A stretch of 64,000 nucleotides of DNA, from NCBI GenBank assembly GCA_023422565.1, contig JAFAGR010000097.1:102675-166674 (forward strand), given 5' to 3'. Positions 17,524 through 26,850 of this stretch are shown here, in pieces; within the stretch, counting starts at the first letter, position 1, and every line of letters starts with the position of its first letter. The notes under the pieces are model-generated. The model did no database searches. It was not told where the DNA came from and saw nothing but the letters and a program-made list of their open reading frames with translations. The DNA is from Bacteroidota bacterium. Lineage in GTDB: Bacteria > Bacteroidota > Bacteroidia > Chitinophagales > Chitinophagaceae. Made by a program: the position numbers and the translations under genes.

Positions 17524-17547
17524 GACTACCGACCACAGACCAATCTA
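17524..17547. repeat. Degenerate 7-bp periodic array
   Basis: GAC at 17524, 17531 and 17538, continuing in phase into CTA at 17545. A short member of the 7-bp family. Confidence 0.45.
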
Positions 17548-17558
17548 AAACAGAAGAA

Positions 17559-17578
17559 ACCCCGTCCAATACCGGGGT
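17559..17578. terminator. GC-rich hairpin, possible terminator
   Basis: ACCCCG, 8-bp loop, CGGGGT. An A-rich flank on the left gives a T-rich tract on the minus strand only, so termination efficiency is uncertain. Confidence 0.3.
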
Positions 17579-17878
17579 CCTTCAATTGTCCTGTAGTGCC
17601 TAACAAAAAGCGTTTCGAATATTAATTAGTCGGTTGATTCATTCATTAAAGCGGCGGAAACAGGATCTGTGAAGGAAGGTGTTTTTCACAGGTTATCTCC
17701 GTTATGGTTCAGTTGGTTAGTTGAATATATAAGCGAATTCTTTGAAAGAATATTGTGTTTAAAGTGTTGAACCTTAAAATAAATTTTTAAACATCAATGA
17801 ATTTTTAATGTTTTTGAAAGCCACAGTCGAAAACGACGAAAGACGACTTAAGGTAAAAATTATCGTCGGTAAAATTCA

Positions 17879-17910
17879 GACAAGCGCTTAAGGTGCGCGG
17901 CCCGCTTGTC
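17879..17910. repeat. 8+8 bp inverted repeat upstream of barrel gene
   Basis: GACAAGCG and CGCTTGTC separated by 16 bp, 76 bp before the ATG at 17986. CTTAAGGT also occurs twice nearby (about 17847 and 17887). It could be an operator or a leader hairpin. Confidence 0.4.
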
Positions 17911-17985
17911 TATTCCCTAAACTCATTCATCCCATTTCATACGAAATCCTTCGCAAGGTTGTTCAGCTTTGTACAAATTAATTGT

Positions 17986-20424
17986 ATGAAAACTGCCATA
18001 ATATTTCTTTTAGTGATTTTCTCCTCACTTTCTTTATGGGCACAAAGCAATATCAGGATAACTGTGAAGAGTGACGACGGTAAACCATTTGAAAACGCCA
18101 CCGTGGTGCTGACAAGGAGTTCGGATACAGTAGTTTTTAAATCGAACCTTACTGATTCGGAGGGCGTAGTAGTTTTCGACAAAGTTCCTTCGGGAAAGTA
18201 CATCGCTTCGTCTACGGGTGCGGGTTATGAGCAGGCCAGGGAGGTTTGGGTAGAATCATCAGGCCTGCCAGAAGTAAGATCGGAAATCGTAATGAAGCCA
18301 TCTGCCAAACAAATGCAAGAAGTAACGGTAACGGCGAAGAAGCCTTACATTCAAAAACTGCATGACCGCCTCGTGGTGAACGTAGAGAACAGCGTTGTGA
18401 ATGCAGGCAGTACCGCCTTTGAAGTGCTGGAGCGAGCGCCGGGTGTAATCATAGACCAAAATGACCAGATCGCACTTCGCGGCCGGCAGGGAGTCGTCAT
18501 CATGATCGACGGAAGACCAAGTCCGCTTACAGGGGCCGACCTTGCCAATTACCTTCGCGGCCTTCCTTCTTCTGCCATTGAAAGGATAGACCTCATCACT
18601 AACCCCTCTTCCAAATACGATGCACAGGGTAATGCAGGTATAATAGATATAAGGATGAAAAAAGATAAACGCATGGGCACGAACGGGTCGCTCACTGCCG
18701 GGTATGGACAAGGCGTTTATCCAAAGGCCAATGCGGGCATCACTTTCAACCACCGCAATAAAAGGCTTAACCTCTTTGGAAATTATAATTACATATACCG
18801 TAAAAATCTCAACCACCTGATTCTGGATAGAAACTTTTACCGTGAGAAAAACTTTACCGGTGCAGACCTTAAAGACAATTACACTACTTCGCCGGTAAAC
18901 GGGCATTCAGTGCGATTCGGGGCGGATTATAACGCAGGTAAACGAACTATTTTTGGCTTTATAGCAAATGCCGGATTCACAAACCTCCACAGGAATAACA
19001 ACAACAATTCCTTTGTAATAAATGATCTGCACCAGGCGGAAAGCAGTTTCAAAACAAATGCGGGCAACAAAGATGATTTTCAGAATTACCTTTTCAATAT
19101 AAACTTTAAACACAATTTTAAGCAACAAGGAAGAGAGTTCACCGCAGATGCAGATTATGGACGTTACAACTCCCTTTCAAATTCGATTACGCATACCCGT
19201 TACTATAACCTCAACGGCCAACCTTCACAACCGGATTACATTTTAAAGGGCAATCAGGATGGCGCTCTGAAATTCTACACCACAAGAATTGATTATGTGC
19301 ACCCTTTAAAAAACAAGGCCTCTTTTGAAGCCGGTGTTAAAACAAGTTTTGTTTCGTCAGATAATGAAGCTAAGTTTTTCGACGTGAGCACAGGAATACC
19401 GGTGAATGATGAGGGAAAAACAAACCATTTCCTGTACGATGAAAACAACAATGCGGCCTACGTAAATGTGAAGAAGGATTTTAAAAACTTTGATCTTCAA
19501 TTCGGTCTTCGTGCGGAACAAACGAATATTAAAACTTACCAGGAGATCGGCAAAGTAAAATGGGATTCCTCTTACCTCCAATTGTTTCCCACCGCTTTTT
19601 TCAATTACCGGATAAAGGAAAACAGAACTATCGGGCTTTCCGTTAGCCGGCGCATAGACAGGCCGGGCTATTCGCAACTAAACCCATTTCTGTTTCTTAT
19701 TGATGTAACCACTTATTCAACGGGCAACCCTGGTTTGCTGCCGCAACTCACCTGGCAGTATGAAGCTTCGTATATGCATAACAAGCTGAACTTTTCATTT
19801 AATTATAGCCATACCGTAAACAACCAGAACATCGCTATCGCCCGATTCGGCGACGTGTTTCCCAACATACCACAGGGCGATAATGTTACTGTGCAAATAC
19901 CGGTCAACATCAGTTCCTCTGATTATTACGGGCTTTCTTTTTCAGCGCCCGTAAAAATAAACAAGTGGTGGAGCATGATAAATAACGGAGATATTTTTTA
20001 CAACCATTTCAACGGCGTGCTGGGAGAAACCAAACTCAATAACGGCAAGCCTGGCTTTAGTCTCAGAAATAATAACAATTTCACTTTCAAAAAAGGATGG
20101 TCGGCAGAATTAAGTGAAGTGTATAATTCCGGCGGACAATATGGTTTCATGGTGGCCGATCCGCAGTGGGGAATTTCGGCTGGTGTTCAGAAAACAGTGA
20201 TGAAAAATAAAGGAACTATTCGTTTGAACGTTACCGATATTTTCTGGACTAACCTTCCAAAGGCGGTGATCACTTACGATAACTATATTGAAAAGTGGAA
20301 TGCAAAAAGAGAAACACGCGTGGTGAATCTCGGCTTCACTTATCGTTTCGGTAAAACCTCGGTACAGGCAGCCAGAAAAAGAACGACCGGTTCTGAAGAA
20401 GAAAGACAAAGAGCGGGGGGATAG
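17986..20424 (+). CDS. TonB-type outer-membrane beta-barrel protein
   Basis: An 812-residue outer-membrane barrel. Signal peptide about 1-20 (MKTAIIFLLVIFSSLSLWAQ), a carboxypeptidase-regulatory-like domain to about residue 100, a plug-like domain with GRQGVVIMIDGRPSPL, and a long barrel ending TRVVNLGFTYRFG followed by a short basic tail. It belongs with the outer-membrane beta-barrel protein family of Bacteroidota; the ligand is unknown. I chose the ATG at 17986 for the signal peptide over an upstream one. CAGCTTTG shortly before the start is one base off a -7 box. Confidence 0.85.
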   Translation: MKTAIIFLLVIFSSLSLWAQSNIRITVKSDDGKPFENATVVLTRSSDTVVFKSNLTDSEGVVVFDKVPSGKYIASSTGAGYEQAREVWVESSGLPEVRSEIVMKPSAKQMQEVTVTAKKPYIQKLHDRLVVNVENSVVNAGSTAFEVLERAPGVIIDQNDQIALRGRQGVVIMIDGRPSPLTGADLANYLRGLPSSAIERIDLITNPSSKYDAQGNAGIIDIRMKKDKRMGTNGSLTAGYGQGVYPKANAGITFNHRNKRLNLFGNYNYIYRKNLNHLILDRNFYREKNFTGADLKDNYTTSPVNGHSVRFGADYNAGKRTIFGFIANAGFTNLHRNNNNNSFVINDLHQAESSFKTNAGNKDDFQNYLFNINFKHNFKQQGREFTADADYGRYNSLSNSITHTRYYNLNGQPSQPDYILKGNQDGALKFYTTRIDYVHPLKNKASFEAGVKTSFVSSDNEAKFFDVSTGIPVNDEGKTNHFLYDENNNAAYVNVKKDFKNFDLQFGLRAEQTNIKTYQEIGKVKWDSSYLQLFPTAFFNYRIKENRTIGLSVSRRIDRPGYSQLNPFLFLIDVTTYSTGNPGLLPQLTWQYEASYMHNKLNFSFNYSHTVNNQNIAIARFGDVFPNIPQGDNVTVQIPVNISSSDYYGLSFSAPVKINKWWSMINNGDIFYNHFNGVLGETKLNNGKPGFSLRNNNNFTFKKGWSAELSEVYNSGGQYGFMVADPQWGISAGVQKTVMKNKGTIRLNVTDIFWTNLPKAVITYDNYIEKWNAKRETRVVNLGFTYRFGKTSVQAARKRTTGSEEERQRAGG

Positions 20425-20430
20425 GAGAAT

Positions 20431-20479
20431 TAGTTTGTAGTTGGTAGTTCCTGGGTCGGAGTTCGAAGTCGGCAGTCGG
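20431..20479. repeat. Degenerate 7-bp periodic array
   Basis: Seven units from TAGTTTG at 20431 through CAGTCGG at 20473, most with AGT in the same 7-bp phase. The array begins 7 bp after the stop of the barrel gene. Confidence 0.6.
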
Positions 20480-20504
20480 TGAGATCGTAACTTAATGCCT
20501 TCTC

Positions 20505-20532
20505 AAAACTCAAAACCCACAACTCAAAACCC
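20505..20532. repeat. 7-bp periodic array
   Basis: Four units AAAACTC, AAAACCC, ACAACTC, AAAACCC in exact 7-bp phase. It runs into the stop codon end of the AraC gene. Confidence 0.6.
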
Positions 20533-21363
20533 CTTACCTCTTCTGTCACTCATAAACTTTTCCGCATCATCCTTACCCATGAACTGAACAAGGTGCCTGT
20601 AAAAATGGCTGTAATCGTAATACCCATAATTAAGAAAATTCCAATCGGGCCTCTCGCGCATTAATTCCTCAACTGCCTTTCTGATGCGCATTAATTGCAG
20701 GGTCTTTTTACTGCTGAGGCTTGTTGCGCATTCGAAATAACGGTGAAGGGTACGCGAAGATATTCCGCTTTGGGCTGCGAAATCTTCTACGCTGGCACCA
20801 AAAGTATTGTGTTGGTAGCAATCGTGAAGTATGGTGGAGACTGCTTTAGCCGGAGCAGATGCTTCGCCGCTTTGCCTGATAATTTTATTGAAATACGACG
20901 TGAGAATTTCAACTCTTTCAGAAAACTCATTTTTTCTCTTTACCGCTTCCACCACTTCTTTGTCTATCAGGTAACTTAAAGGGCTCATCGCCTTTCTGTA
21001 TTCAGAAAAATTTATCTTCTTTTCTAACAATACCGGCGACAGCCTGAATTTTATTCCGAAGATCTCATTTCCCGGTTTGTGAAAACACTCTATTCGCTGG
21101 TGCCGTGGAAGGAAACTATCACCTTTAATTGGAAAGGAACTTTCACCTACCATCATTACATAGGGCGTTCCGATGTTGATCAGGTAAGAATACCCGGTGT
21201 TTGGAAAAAGCAAGTCTGAAAAACCGTCTGCTCTTTTTTGAAGGAGTGAAGTAAACCTGGTTTGCCAGAAAAAATCTATGAAGCCGGCGAGTTTACCCGT
21301 TGGGTAATGCCGAAAGTAATTTTTTTCGAAATGCTCACGGTCTATAAACTCCACATGCCGCAT
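20524..21363 (-). CDS. AraC family transcriptional regulator
   Basis: A 279-residue regulator. The N-terminal 150 residues are a cupin-like sensing domain of the DUF6597 type as I recall it (IDFFWQTRF near residue 35); the C-terminal 110 residues hold the AraC double HTH (FAAQSGISSRTLHRYFE, then YYDYSHFYRHLVQFMGK). The ligand is unknown. It lies 5 bp after the cupredoxin-like lipoprotein gene on the same strand and may be in one operon with it. Confidence 0.87.
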   Translation of the reverse strand: MRHVEFIDREHFEKNYFRHYPTGKLAGFIDFFWQTRFTSLLQKRADGFSDLLFPNTGYSYLINIGTPYVMMVGESSFPIKGDSFLPRHQRIECFHKPGNEIFGIKFRLSPVLLEKKINFSEYRKAMSPLSYLIDKEVVEAVKRKNEFSERVEILTSYFNKIIRQSGEASAPAKAVSTILHDCYQHNTFGASVEDFAAQSGISSRTLHRYFECATSLSSKKTLQLMRIRKAVEELMRERPDWNFLNYGYYDYSHFYRHLVQFMGKDDAEKFMSDRRGKGF

Positions 21364-21368
21364 GGCAT

Positions 21369-21725
21369 TTATGGTTGAATGGTGATCAGGCCCTGTTTGA
21401 TGGGGTGCTCCACACAGTGATAGGAAAGGCTGATCGTGGAGCTTATCACTGTATCAGGCCGGTAATACACAGACATTAATGGCGGCAACACGATCTCAAA
21501 AGTATTACTGTCGTTACTCATGAGCGTATGGGCAACTGCAGTTCTGTTTACAAATTGAACAGCCCCGCCGTTTACAAGATTCACTTCAATCGGAGAAAAT
21601 GTGCTGTCATCAACAAAAATATATTTCGCAGGCAATTGGCCTCCGCCGATATTATTACTTTCATCCTCGCTGCATCCCGCGAGAAAACTCCCGGCGAACA
21701 AGGCCACAAACCATAGTCTTTTCAT
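21369..21725 (-). CDS. Cupredoxin-like lipoprotein
   Basis: A 118-residue lipoprotein (lipobox LAGC, C18) with a small beta-sandwich resembling plastocyanin and azurin. Candidate copper ligands are H66 in VAHTLMS and C104/H107 in SYHCVEHP. The axial Met usually found a few residues after the last His is absent (PIKQG follows), so a classical blue-copper site would be altered. It may carry electrons or copper in the periplasm. It is followed 5 bp later by the AraC gene. Confidence 0.7.
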   Translation of the reverse strand: MKRLWFVALFAGSFLAGCSEDESNNIGGGQLPAKYIFVDDSTFSPIEVNLVNGGAVQFVNRTAVAHTLMSNDSNTFEIVLPPLMSVYYRPDTVISSTISLSYHCVEHPIKQGLITIQP

Positions 21726-21777
21726 TAAGCTCCATTTTGGAAATGCCAATTTACAGAAAATAAGCGCACGGACTCAG

Positions 21778-22446
21778 TCATTGAAAAAAATCAAGCACCT
21801 GTGAGGCGAGAAGTAGCGGATCTGTTTTTTCCAGCGCATGCGGAACGCCCGGTAAGGAAACTGCCACCGCATCCGGCATTTGCATCGCGGCAGCGTTTGT
21901 TTCTTCCCATGAAACCATTTTATCTTCCGCACCGTGCAGAAGTTTCACTTTGCCGGAAACTTTGCCAAACGTTTCTCCGTTCAACAAGGGCGAGTCGCCA
22001 AGTTGCCGCATCATTGCCGCGGTATTTTTCACTAGCTCTGGCCAACCCCCGCCATGCAACTTCTCAAGGCTTTCTGCGAATGCCGGCACTTTACCTTTAA
22101 TGGCCTCAGGGTTCAGCATTTTTATTTCCTTTTCGGACGCCGCAGGGTTCCATTCCAGTTTTGTACCAAGCGTAATGATCTTGTTTACACTCACTTTGGT
22201 AGCGAGACACAGCGCCGCGTATCCACCCATGCTATAACCGAAAATATTTATCGGGTCGGAACCAAATTTTAATACTTCTTCTTCAAGTGAAGAAACCAGG
22301 CCCTCCATGGTAAAATACTTCTTCTCCACCAATCCGTGACCCGGGAAATTGTGCAAATGCAAAGTGGCAAAACGTTCCAGTTCGCGCTGCAGAGGAAGAA
22401 GCTGGTGTGAGGTTGAAAGTGCACCGTGAAGCAGGAGGATGTTCAT
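21778..22446 (-). CDS. Alpha/beta hydrolase
   Basis: A 222-residue cytoplasmic alpha/beta hydrolase. The nucleophile elbow is FGYSMGGYAA, the acid is in LLHGAEDKMV and the His in GVPHALEKTDP, giving a plausible Ser-Asp-His triad. The oxyanion-hole segment LLLHGALSTSHQ is at the N terminus. The substrate is unknown. It lies 52 bp upstream of the cupredoxin-like gene on the same strand. Confidence 0.85.
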   Translation of the reverse strand: MNILLLHGALSTSHQLLPLQRELERFATLHLHNFPGHGLVEKKYFTMEGLVSSLEEEVLKFGSDPINIFGYSMGGYAALCLATKVSVNKIITLGTKLEWNPAASEKEIKMLNPEAIKGKVPAFAESLEKLHGGGWPELVKNTAAMMRQLGDSPLLNGETFGKVSGKVKLLHGAEDKMVSWEETNAAAMQMPDAVAVSLPGVPHALEKTDPLLLASQVLDFFQ

Positions 22447-22472
22447 GAGAGGGAAGTTGGGTGGTAAATTTC

Positions 22473-22500
22473 TAGTTGGTAGTTGGTAGTTTATAGTTGA
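22473..22500. repeat. 7-bp periodic array
   Basis: Four units TAGTTGG, TAGTTGG, TAGTTTA, TAGTTGA in exact phase, 26 bp upstream of the hydrolase start. Confidence 0.65.
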
Positions 22501-22573
22501 TTGCTACGAAATTATAGACTTTCCGAATTTCAACGGCGGCGTAAAAATGAATGACTGTTCTCACCTCAGTTCT

Positions 22574-22615
22574 TCAATCCAACATCTAAAATCTATAATT
22601 TATAATCTATAATAA
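22574..22615. repeat. 7-bp periodic array
   Basis: Six units ending in an AWAATCT-like core (AACATCT, AAAATCT, ATAATTT, ATAATCT, ATAATAA) in 7-bp phase, AT-rich, about 70 bp upstream of the helicase start. Confidence 0.6.
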
Positions 22616-22675
22616 ATATTCCTCCCCTCCCCCTTTTTCCCTGCCTTCCACAAAAAAAGCCTGCGTAAATAAATT

Positions 22676-22683
22676 TACCTTTG
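22676..22683 (+). promoter_or_regulatory. -7 box of the helicase gene
   Basis: TACCTTTG matches TAnnTTTG and ends 4 bp before the ATG. No clear -33 TTTG is visible. As with the radical SAM gene, the leader would be very short. Confidence 0.4.
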
Positions 22684-22687
22684 CACG

Positions 22688-25018
22688 ATGCGCAAATACC
22701 TGGAAGAATTGAATGAACAGCAGCGGGCGGCTGTATTGCATAAAGATGGGCCTTTGATGATCATTGCCGGCGCGGGAAGCGGTAAAACAAAGGTGCTTAC
22801 TACAAGAATCACGCACCTGATGGCTGAACATGGAGTTGACGCGTTTAATATTCTTGCGCTTACGTTTACCAACAAGGCCGCCAAGGAAATGAAGGAAAGG
22901 ATCGCGCGCACGCTCGGTAGCAATGAATCACGCAATTTATATATAGGCACTTTTCACAGTGTGTTTGCGCGCGTACTTCGCGGCGAGGCGCCAAAACTCG
23001 GTTACCCTTCCAACTTCACTATTTATGATACGGATGATGCAAAGAGTGTAGTGAAAACGGTGATCAATGAAATGAACCTGGATGATAAGCAGTACAAGCC
23101 GAACGTAATTTATAACCGGATCTCCGCGGCGAAAAACAGTCTTGTGCTGCCGGAACAATACATGGGCGATGGCTTCCTGCTGCAGGAAGATACGCGGGCT
23201 AACCGTCCCCTGATGGGAAAAATTTACGATGCCTATTGCAAACGCTGTTTCAAGAACGGCGCGATGGACTTTGATGACCTGCTTTTGAATATGTATGTAC
23301 TACTTACGAACTTCCCTGAATCTCTAAGTAAGTACCAGCACAAGTTTCAGTACATATTGATTGACGAGTACCAGGATACGAACCCCGCGCAGTATGAAAT
23401 TATAAAACTCCTTGCGGCAATGCATGAAAATGTTTGCGTGGTAGGTGATGATGCGCAAAGTATTTACAGCTTTCGTGGTGCAACAATTCAGAACATCCTG
23501 CAGTTTCAAAAAGATTATGAAGATGTAACGGTGGTGAAGCTTGAGCAGAACTACCGGAGCACAAAAAAAATTCTTCACGTGGCCAATGAAGTGATCGCGC
23601 AAAATAAAGGGCAGATAGAAAAACGTTTATTCACTGATAATGCGGAAGGAGAGAGAATAAAATTGGTGCGCACCGTCACAGACAATGAGGAAGGAAAATT
23701 TGTTGCCGATACTATCCAGGAATTAAAACTTCGCAATCATTTTTTCAATAAAGATTTCGCGATCTTATACCGCACCAATGCGCAGAGCCGCAGTTTTGAA
23801 GAGGCGTTGCGTAGAATGGGAATTGCTTATCGCATTTATGGCGGCATGAGTTTCTACCAGCGTAAGGAAGTGAAAGATCTTATCGCCTACCTGCGCATTG
23901 TGGTGAATCCCGGTGATGAAGAAGCCTTGAAACGAATCATAAATTATCCCGTTCGCGGAATTGGAAAAACCTCTCTGGAACGTTTAGTGCTTGCGGCAAA
24001 TACCAATGATATAAGCCCATGGGAAGTGCTCAACAAGGCGGCCATGTACGGCTTTAAAGGCGGCACGCTGGAAAGTATGAATGATTTTGTGCTGATGATA
24101 AAAATGTTTCAGAGCGAGTTACCAAAACTGAATGCATACGACCTTGCCTTTCTTGTTGGCAAAAACACCGGACTGGTAAAAGAGCTTTTCAATGATAAAA
24201 CAACTGAAGGCCTTGCGCGATATGAGAACGTGCAGGAATTGCTCAATTCTATAAAGGAGTTTACTGAAACGCCGATGAATGAGGAAGATGGAGAAGTGGG
24301 CGATAAAAGTTTGGGCGCATACCTTCAACAGATCGTTTTGCTGACGGATGCAGATGAAAACAAGGAAGATAATAATGTGGTGAAATTGATGACTATTCAC
24401 GCGGCGAAAGGATTGGAGTTTCCCGTGGTGTTTGTCGGAGGATTGGAAGAAACGCTTTTTCCTAACGCGATGAGCATTAATACACGTGAAGACCTTGAAG
24501 AAGAGCGCCGCTTATTTTATGTGGCCGTAACGCGTGCCGAGAAACATCTGTACCTCACTTATGCCAATGCGCGTTACCGTTTCGGACAATTGCAACAGAA
24601 TGAGCCGAGCCGATTTTTAGAGGAAATTCCGGCAGACCATATTGATAAAAGTTATGCGGGCGGCAATGCGCGAAATAATGCAACCACAGGTTGGGGAGCG
24701 GGCTCTGCATTTGAGCGTATGCACCGCGGTTTTGGCGGGGGATCGCAACATCAGGCTGCACCGCCTCAGAAAAGATCTGTGATCAGCAATATTCCCACGC
24801 GCCCGCAAGTAAAAGAACATGTGCCTTCAGAAAACTTCACGCCCAGCAATCTTGATAATCTGCAGGCCGGGCAAAAGGTTGAACACCAGAAGTTCGGTTT
24901 TGGCGAAGTAAAAAAAATGGAAGGCGCTGCGCATAATCCGATCGCCACAATTCATTTTGAAATGAACGGCGAGAAAAAAATTATGCTGAATTATGCCAAA
25001 TTGAGAATTGTGGAATGA
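22688..25018 (+). CDS. UvrD/PcrA-type DNA helicase
   Basis: A 776-residue superfamily 1A helicase. Motif I is AGAGSGKTKVL, motif II LIDEYQDTN, motif III GDDAQSIYSFRGA, motif IV LEQNYRST, motif V TIHAAKGLEFPVVFVGG and motif VI VAVTRAEKHLYL. The C-terminal 60 residues (LQAGQKVEHQKFGFGEV) form the Tudor-like domain that contacts RNA polymerase in UvrD/PcrA. It should unwind DNA 3' to 5' in repair, transcription-coupled repair and replication restart. Length and motif order are complete. Confidence 0.95.
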   Translation: MRKYLEELNEQQRAAVLHKDGPLMIIAGAGSGKTKVLTTRITHLMAEHGVDAFNILALTFTNKAAKEMKERIARTLGSNESRNLYIGTFHSVFARVLRGEAPKLGYPSNFTIYDTDDAKSVVKTVINEMNLDDKQYKPNVIYNRISAAKNSLVLPEQYMGDGFLLQEDTRANRPLMGKIYDAYCKRCFKNGAMDFDDLLLNMYVLLTNFPESLSKYQHKFQYILIDEYQDTNPAQYEIIKLLAAMHENVCVVGDDAQSIYSFRGATIQNILQFQKDYEDVTVVKLEQNYRSTKKILHVANEVIAQNKGQIEKRLFTDNAEGERIKLVRTVTDNEEGKFVADTIQELKLRNHFFNKDFAILYRTNAQSRSFEEALRRMGIAYRIYGGMSFYQRKEVKDLIAYLRIVVNPGDEEALKRIINYPVRGIGKTSLERLVLAANTNDISPWEVLNKAAMYGFKGGTLESMNDFVLMIKMFQSELPKLNAYDLAFLVGKNTGLVKELFNDKTTEGLARYENVQELLNSIKEFTETPMNEEDGEVGDKSLGAYLQQIVLLTDADENKEDNNVVKLMTIHAAKGLEFPVVFVGGLEETLFPNAMSINTREDLEEERRLFYVAVTRAEKHLYLTYANARYRFGQLQQNEPSRFLEEIPADHIDKSYAGGNARNNATTGWGAGSAFERMHRGFGGGSQHQAAPPQKRSVISNIPTRPQVKEHVPSENFTPSNLDNLQAGQKVEHQKFGFGEVKKMEGAAHNPIATIHFEMNGEKKIMLNYAKLRIVE

Positions 25019-25048
25019 TATCGGTAAATTAGAAAGCAAATTATTGAT

Positions 25049-25831
25049 ATGATCCGAACCTCTATTTTGATTCTTCTCACCTTTTCCCTCCCGGTTTCAA
25101 GTTTTAGTCAAAGGGTTGTACGGAAGGGCGTGACGCCGGTAAATAAACCGCAACCTGCAAAAAAATCTGAAAAGTTTTCTCCGGAACAGTTTCGCGGAAA
25201 GTGGCAGGAGGTGAGGCGAACTGTGGCAGGGAAAAAACCTGTTGATTTCACCGATACTCTGTTTCTGAACTTTTTTAAAAGAGATTCCGTTATCACCCGA
25301 AATGGCACGATGGAAATGAGCCAGAAAGGCCTCGTGCAGGTTGATGGCAACCGCGTATTTTTCGCCGGCGATGATTACACGATCGTGAAGTTTCAAAAGC
25401 ACCTTGTGCTGGAAGATGGAGAATATATACGTACGCTTGAAAACAGGGAAGCATTTTATGCTGATTCCCTGGGGTTGATCAAGGTGCCGAAAGAAAATAT
25501 TAAAGACCCTGTTGCTATCAATGCAAATCTTTTGAAGGGGAAGTGGTTTGTATACAGAACACAGTCTGTCCCCGGAGAAAGCGTCCCTGATTCCATATTG
25601 ATCCGAAATATTGAATTCAAAGAAACGGGAGGCAAAATTGTTACCGGCTCAGTGAGTGTGCAGAAAAAAGGAAGTATGGAAACGGTTCCTTTTGAAGCAT
25701 TGATCAATGAAAAAGAAATGCACATTAAAACAACCGTTTCAAACTGGAACCTGCGTTTCTATAAAATTTCGGAAAAGGAAATCATCTTCGGCAATATGGG
25801 AGGCATAGTTTACTTCGCGAAACAGTTTTAA
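25049..25831 (+). CDS. Exported protein with tandem lipocalin-like domains
   Basis: A 260-residue protein with a signal peptide (about 1-20). Two related segments each start with a G-K-W motif (RGKWQEVRRTV near residue 50, LKGKWFVYRTQ near 168) followed by beta strands, suggesting two lipocalin-like half-domains. The family relation is by appearance only. No catalytic residues are evident. It follows the helicase by 30 bp and may share its transcript. Confidence 0.6.
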   Translation: MIRTSILILLTFSLPVSSFSQRVVRKGVTPVNKPQPAKKSEKFSPEQFRGKWQEVRRTVAGKKPVDFTDTLFLNFFKRDSVITRNGTMEMSQKGLVQVDGNRVFFAGDDYTIVKFQKHLVLEDGEYIRTLENREAFYADSLGLIKVPKENIKDPVAINANLLKGKWFVYRTQSVPGESVPDSILIRNIEFKETGGKIVTGSVSVQKKGSMETVPFEALINEKEMHIKTTVSNWNLRFYKISEKEIIFGNMGGIVYFAKQF

Positions 25832-25833
25832 GG

Positions 25834-25875
25834 AAATTCAAAAGTAAAAAGTCAAAATTCAAAAGTAAAAACTTG
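25834..25875. repeat. 7-bp periodic array
   Basis: Six units AAATTCA, AAAGTAA, AAAGTCA, AAATTCA, AAAGTAA, AAACTTG in exact 7-bp phase, starting 3 bp after the preceding stop codon. Confidence 0.65.
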
Positions 25876-25956
25876 CCGGGTGCTGATTGGATGCACGCAA
25901 AGAAGCTAAGAAAACAAAAGCGCAAAGATCTTTAGCTAATTCCTCTTTCTTCAATT

Positions 25957-25985
25957 GAGATTCCTCACTTCGTTCGGAATGACAG
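25957..25985 (-). repeat. Dispersed palindromic repeat, isolated copy
   Basis: Its reverse complement begins CTGTCATTCCGAACGAAGTG, with ATTCC and GGAAT arms. Same family as the four copies at 17273-17495, here as a single copy. Confidence 0.65.
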
Positions 25986-26056
25986 TTTTTTGTTTCAATG
26001 TTTAGGGCCGTCGCGAAAATCGCGACAGCCCGTAAGATCAAGAGTTACCGGCTACT

Positions 26057-26090
26057 GACTGCCGACTAATGACTGCAGACTATCGACTAG
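26057..26090. repeat. 7-bp periodic array
   Basis: GACT at 26057, 26064, 26071, 26078 and 26085, exactly 7 bp apart, with three variable bases between. It abuts the stop codon of the DUF1287 gene. Confidence 0.7.
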
Positions 26091-26722
26091 TTTCTTTCTT
26101 CAAAGTAATAATGCCCGATCACGTCAAAACTGAAGAGACAATCTTCCAGCACTTGTCCCGCTCCTATATTATGCACGACAAGATGCCTTTCGCCATGGTT
26201 TGAAAGCCTGTTCACCACCATGCCTATATGCGTTCTTCCATTCTGCAATCGCCATGCAACTACATCGCCGGGCAGGTAGGCCTTAGCGTTAGTTCCCCCG
26301 CTTCTCACTTCTGCATAGCGGGAAAAGAATTCCATGAGGTTTGGTACGCGCCGGTGATCGATATTTTTATCGGGGCCGGGCAATCCCCACAAGCGCGGAT
26401 ACTCAGTCCACCTTCTTTTCATGTCTTCATGAATCAGCTTTTGAAGATCGATACCGATCTTTCGAAAAGTTCTGATGACCACATCGGTGCAAACCCCCTT
26501 GTCTTTCGGCACATCTCCGCCCGGGTAGGAGATGCTAAAATAAGCGGGATCATAATCAACCCGGTCTTTAGTAAGAGAAAGTGCAGCGTTAGAGATCTGT
26601 TCCCGCTTAGGAGAAATATTTGCGGGCACAAATTCGTATGCGTATTCACCATGTGCTGCAGAAGGTTTTTGTTGAGAACAACCCAAAGTAAACAGCACCA
26701 AAAGGCGCGCTATAGTTCTCAT
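26087..26722 (-). CDS. DUF1287 lipoprotein
   Basis: A 211-residue protein with a short lipoprotein-type signal ending at C15 (LFTLGC). The body matches DUF1287, a family with a papain/NlpC-like look: DKGVCTDVVIRTFRKIG near residue 80 supplies a Cys in a helix and GRTHIGMVVNRLSN a downstream His. Ending VIGHYYFEE is also typical. A hydrolase or amidase role in the envelope is possible but unproven. Confidence 0.78.
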   Translation of the reverse strand: MRTIARLLVLFTLGCSQQKPSAAHGEYAYEFVPANISPKREQISNAALSLTKDRVDYDPAYFSISYPGGDVPKDKGVCTDVVIRTFRKIGIDLQKLIHEDMKRRWTEYPRLWGLPGPDKNIDHRRVPNLMEFFSRYAEVRSGGTNAKAYLPGDVVAWRLQNGRTHIGMVVNRLSNHGERHLVVHNIGAGQVLEDCLFSFDVIGHYYFEERN

Positions 26723-26850
26723 GAACTTTTCTCTAAATATCCAGAGTTAACAATCTAAATCAAAGGATTATGTGTTAACTCAATTGTTAAATCATACTGA
26801 CAAAAACAGCGGGTTCGGTACAATCAACGCAAAAAGTAATCGGTTATCAG

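Larger units (their letters stand above)
17249..17985. other. Repeat-rich gene-free stretch
   Basis: The 737 bp between the rpoN operon and the next barrel gene hold four alternating copies of a dispersed palindromic element (17273-17495), a short 7-bp periodic array (17524-17547), a GC-rich hairpin (17559-17578), and an 8+8 inverted repeat (17879-17910) upstream of the barrel gene. I see no credible gene. Confidence 0.6.

Noticed and set aside
17172..17548. Two overlapping plus-strand frames over the repeat cluster
   Set aside because: They translate the dispersed palindromic repeats themselves and share no features with real proteins.
17638..17647. TTCATTCATT upstream of the second barrel gene as a LytTR-type site
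   Set aside because: No partner TTCAT at 21 bp on either side.
26813..26833. GG-N10-GC in front of nfu as a sigma-54 promoter
   Set aside because: Only the invariant bases and a few others match; a full TAnnTTTG box lies closer to the gene.
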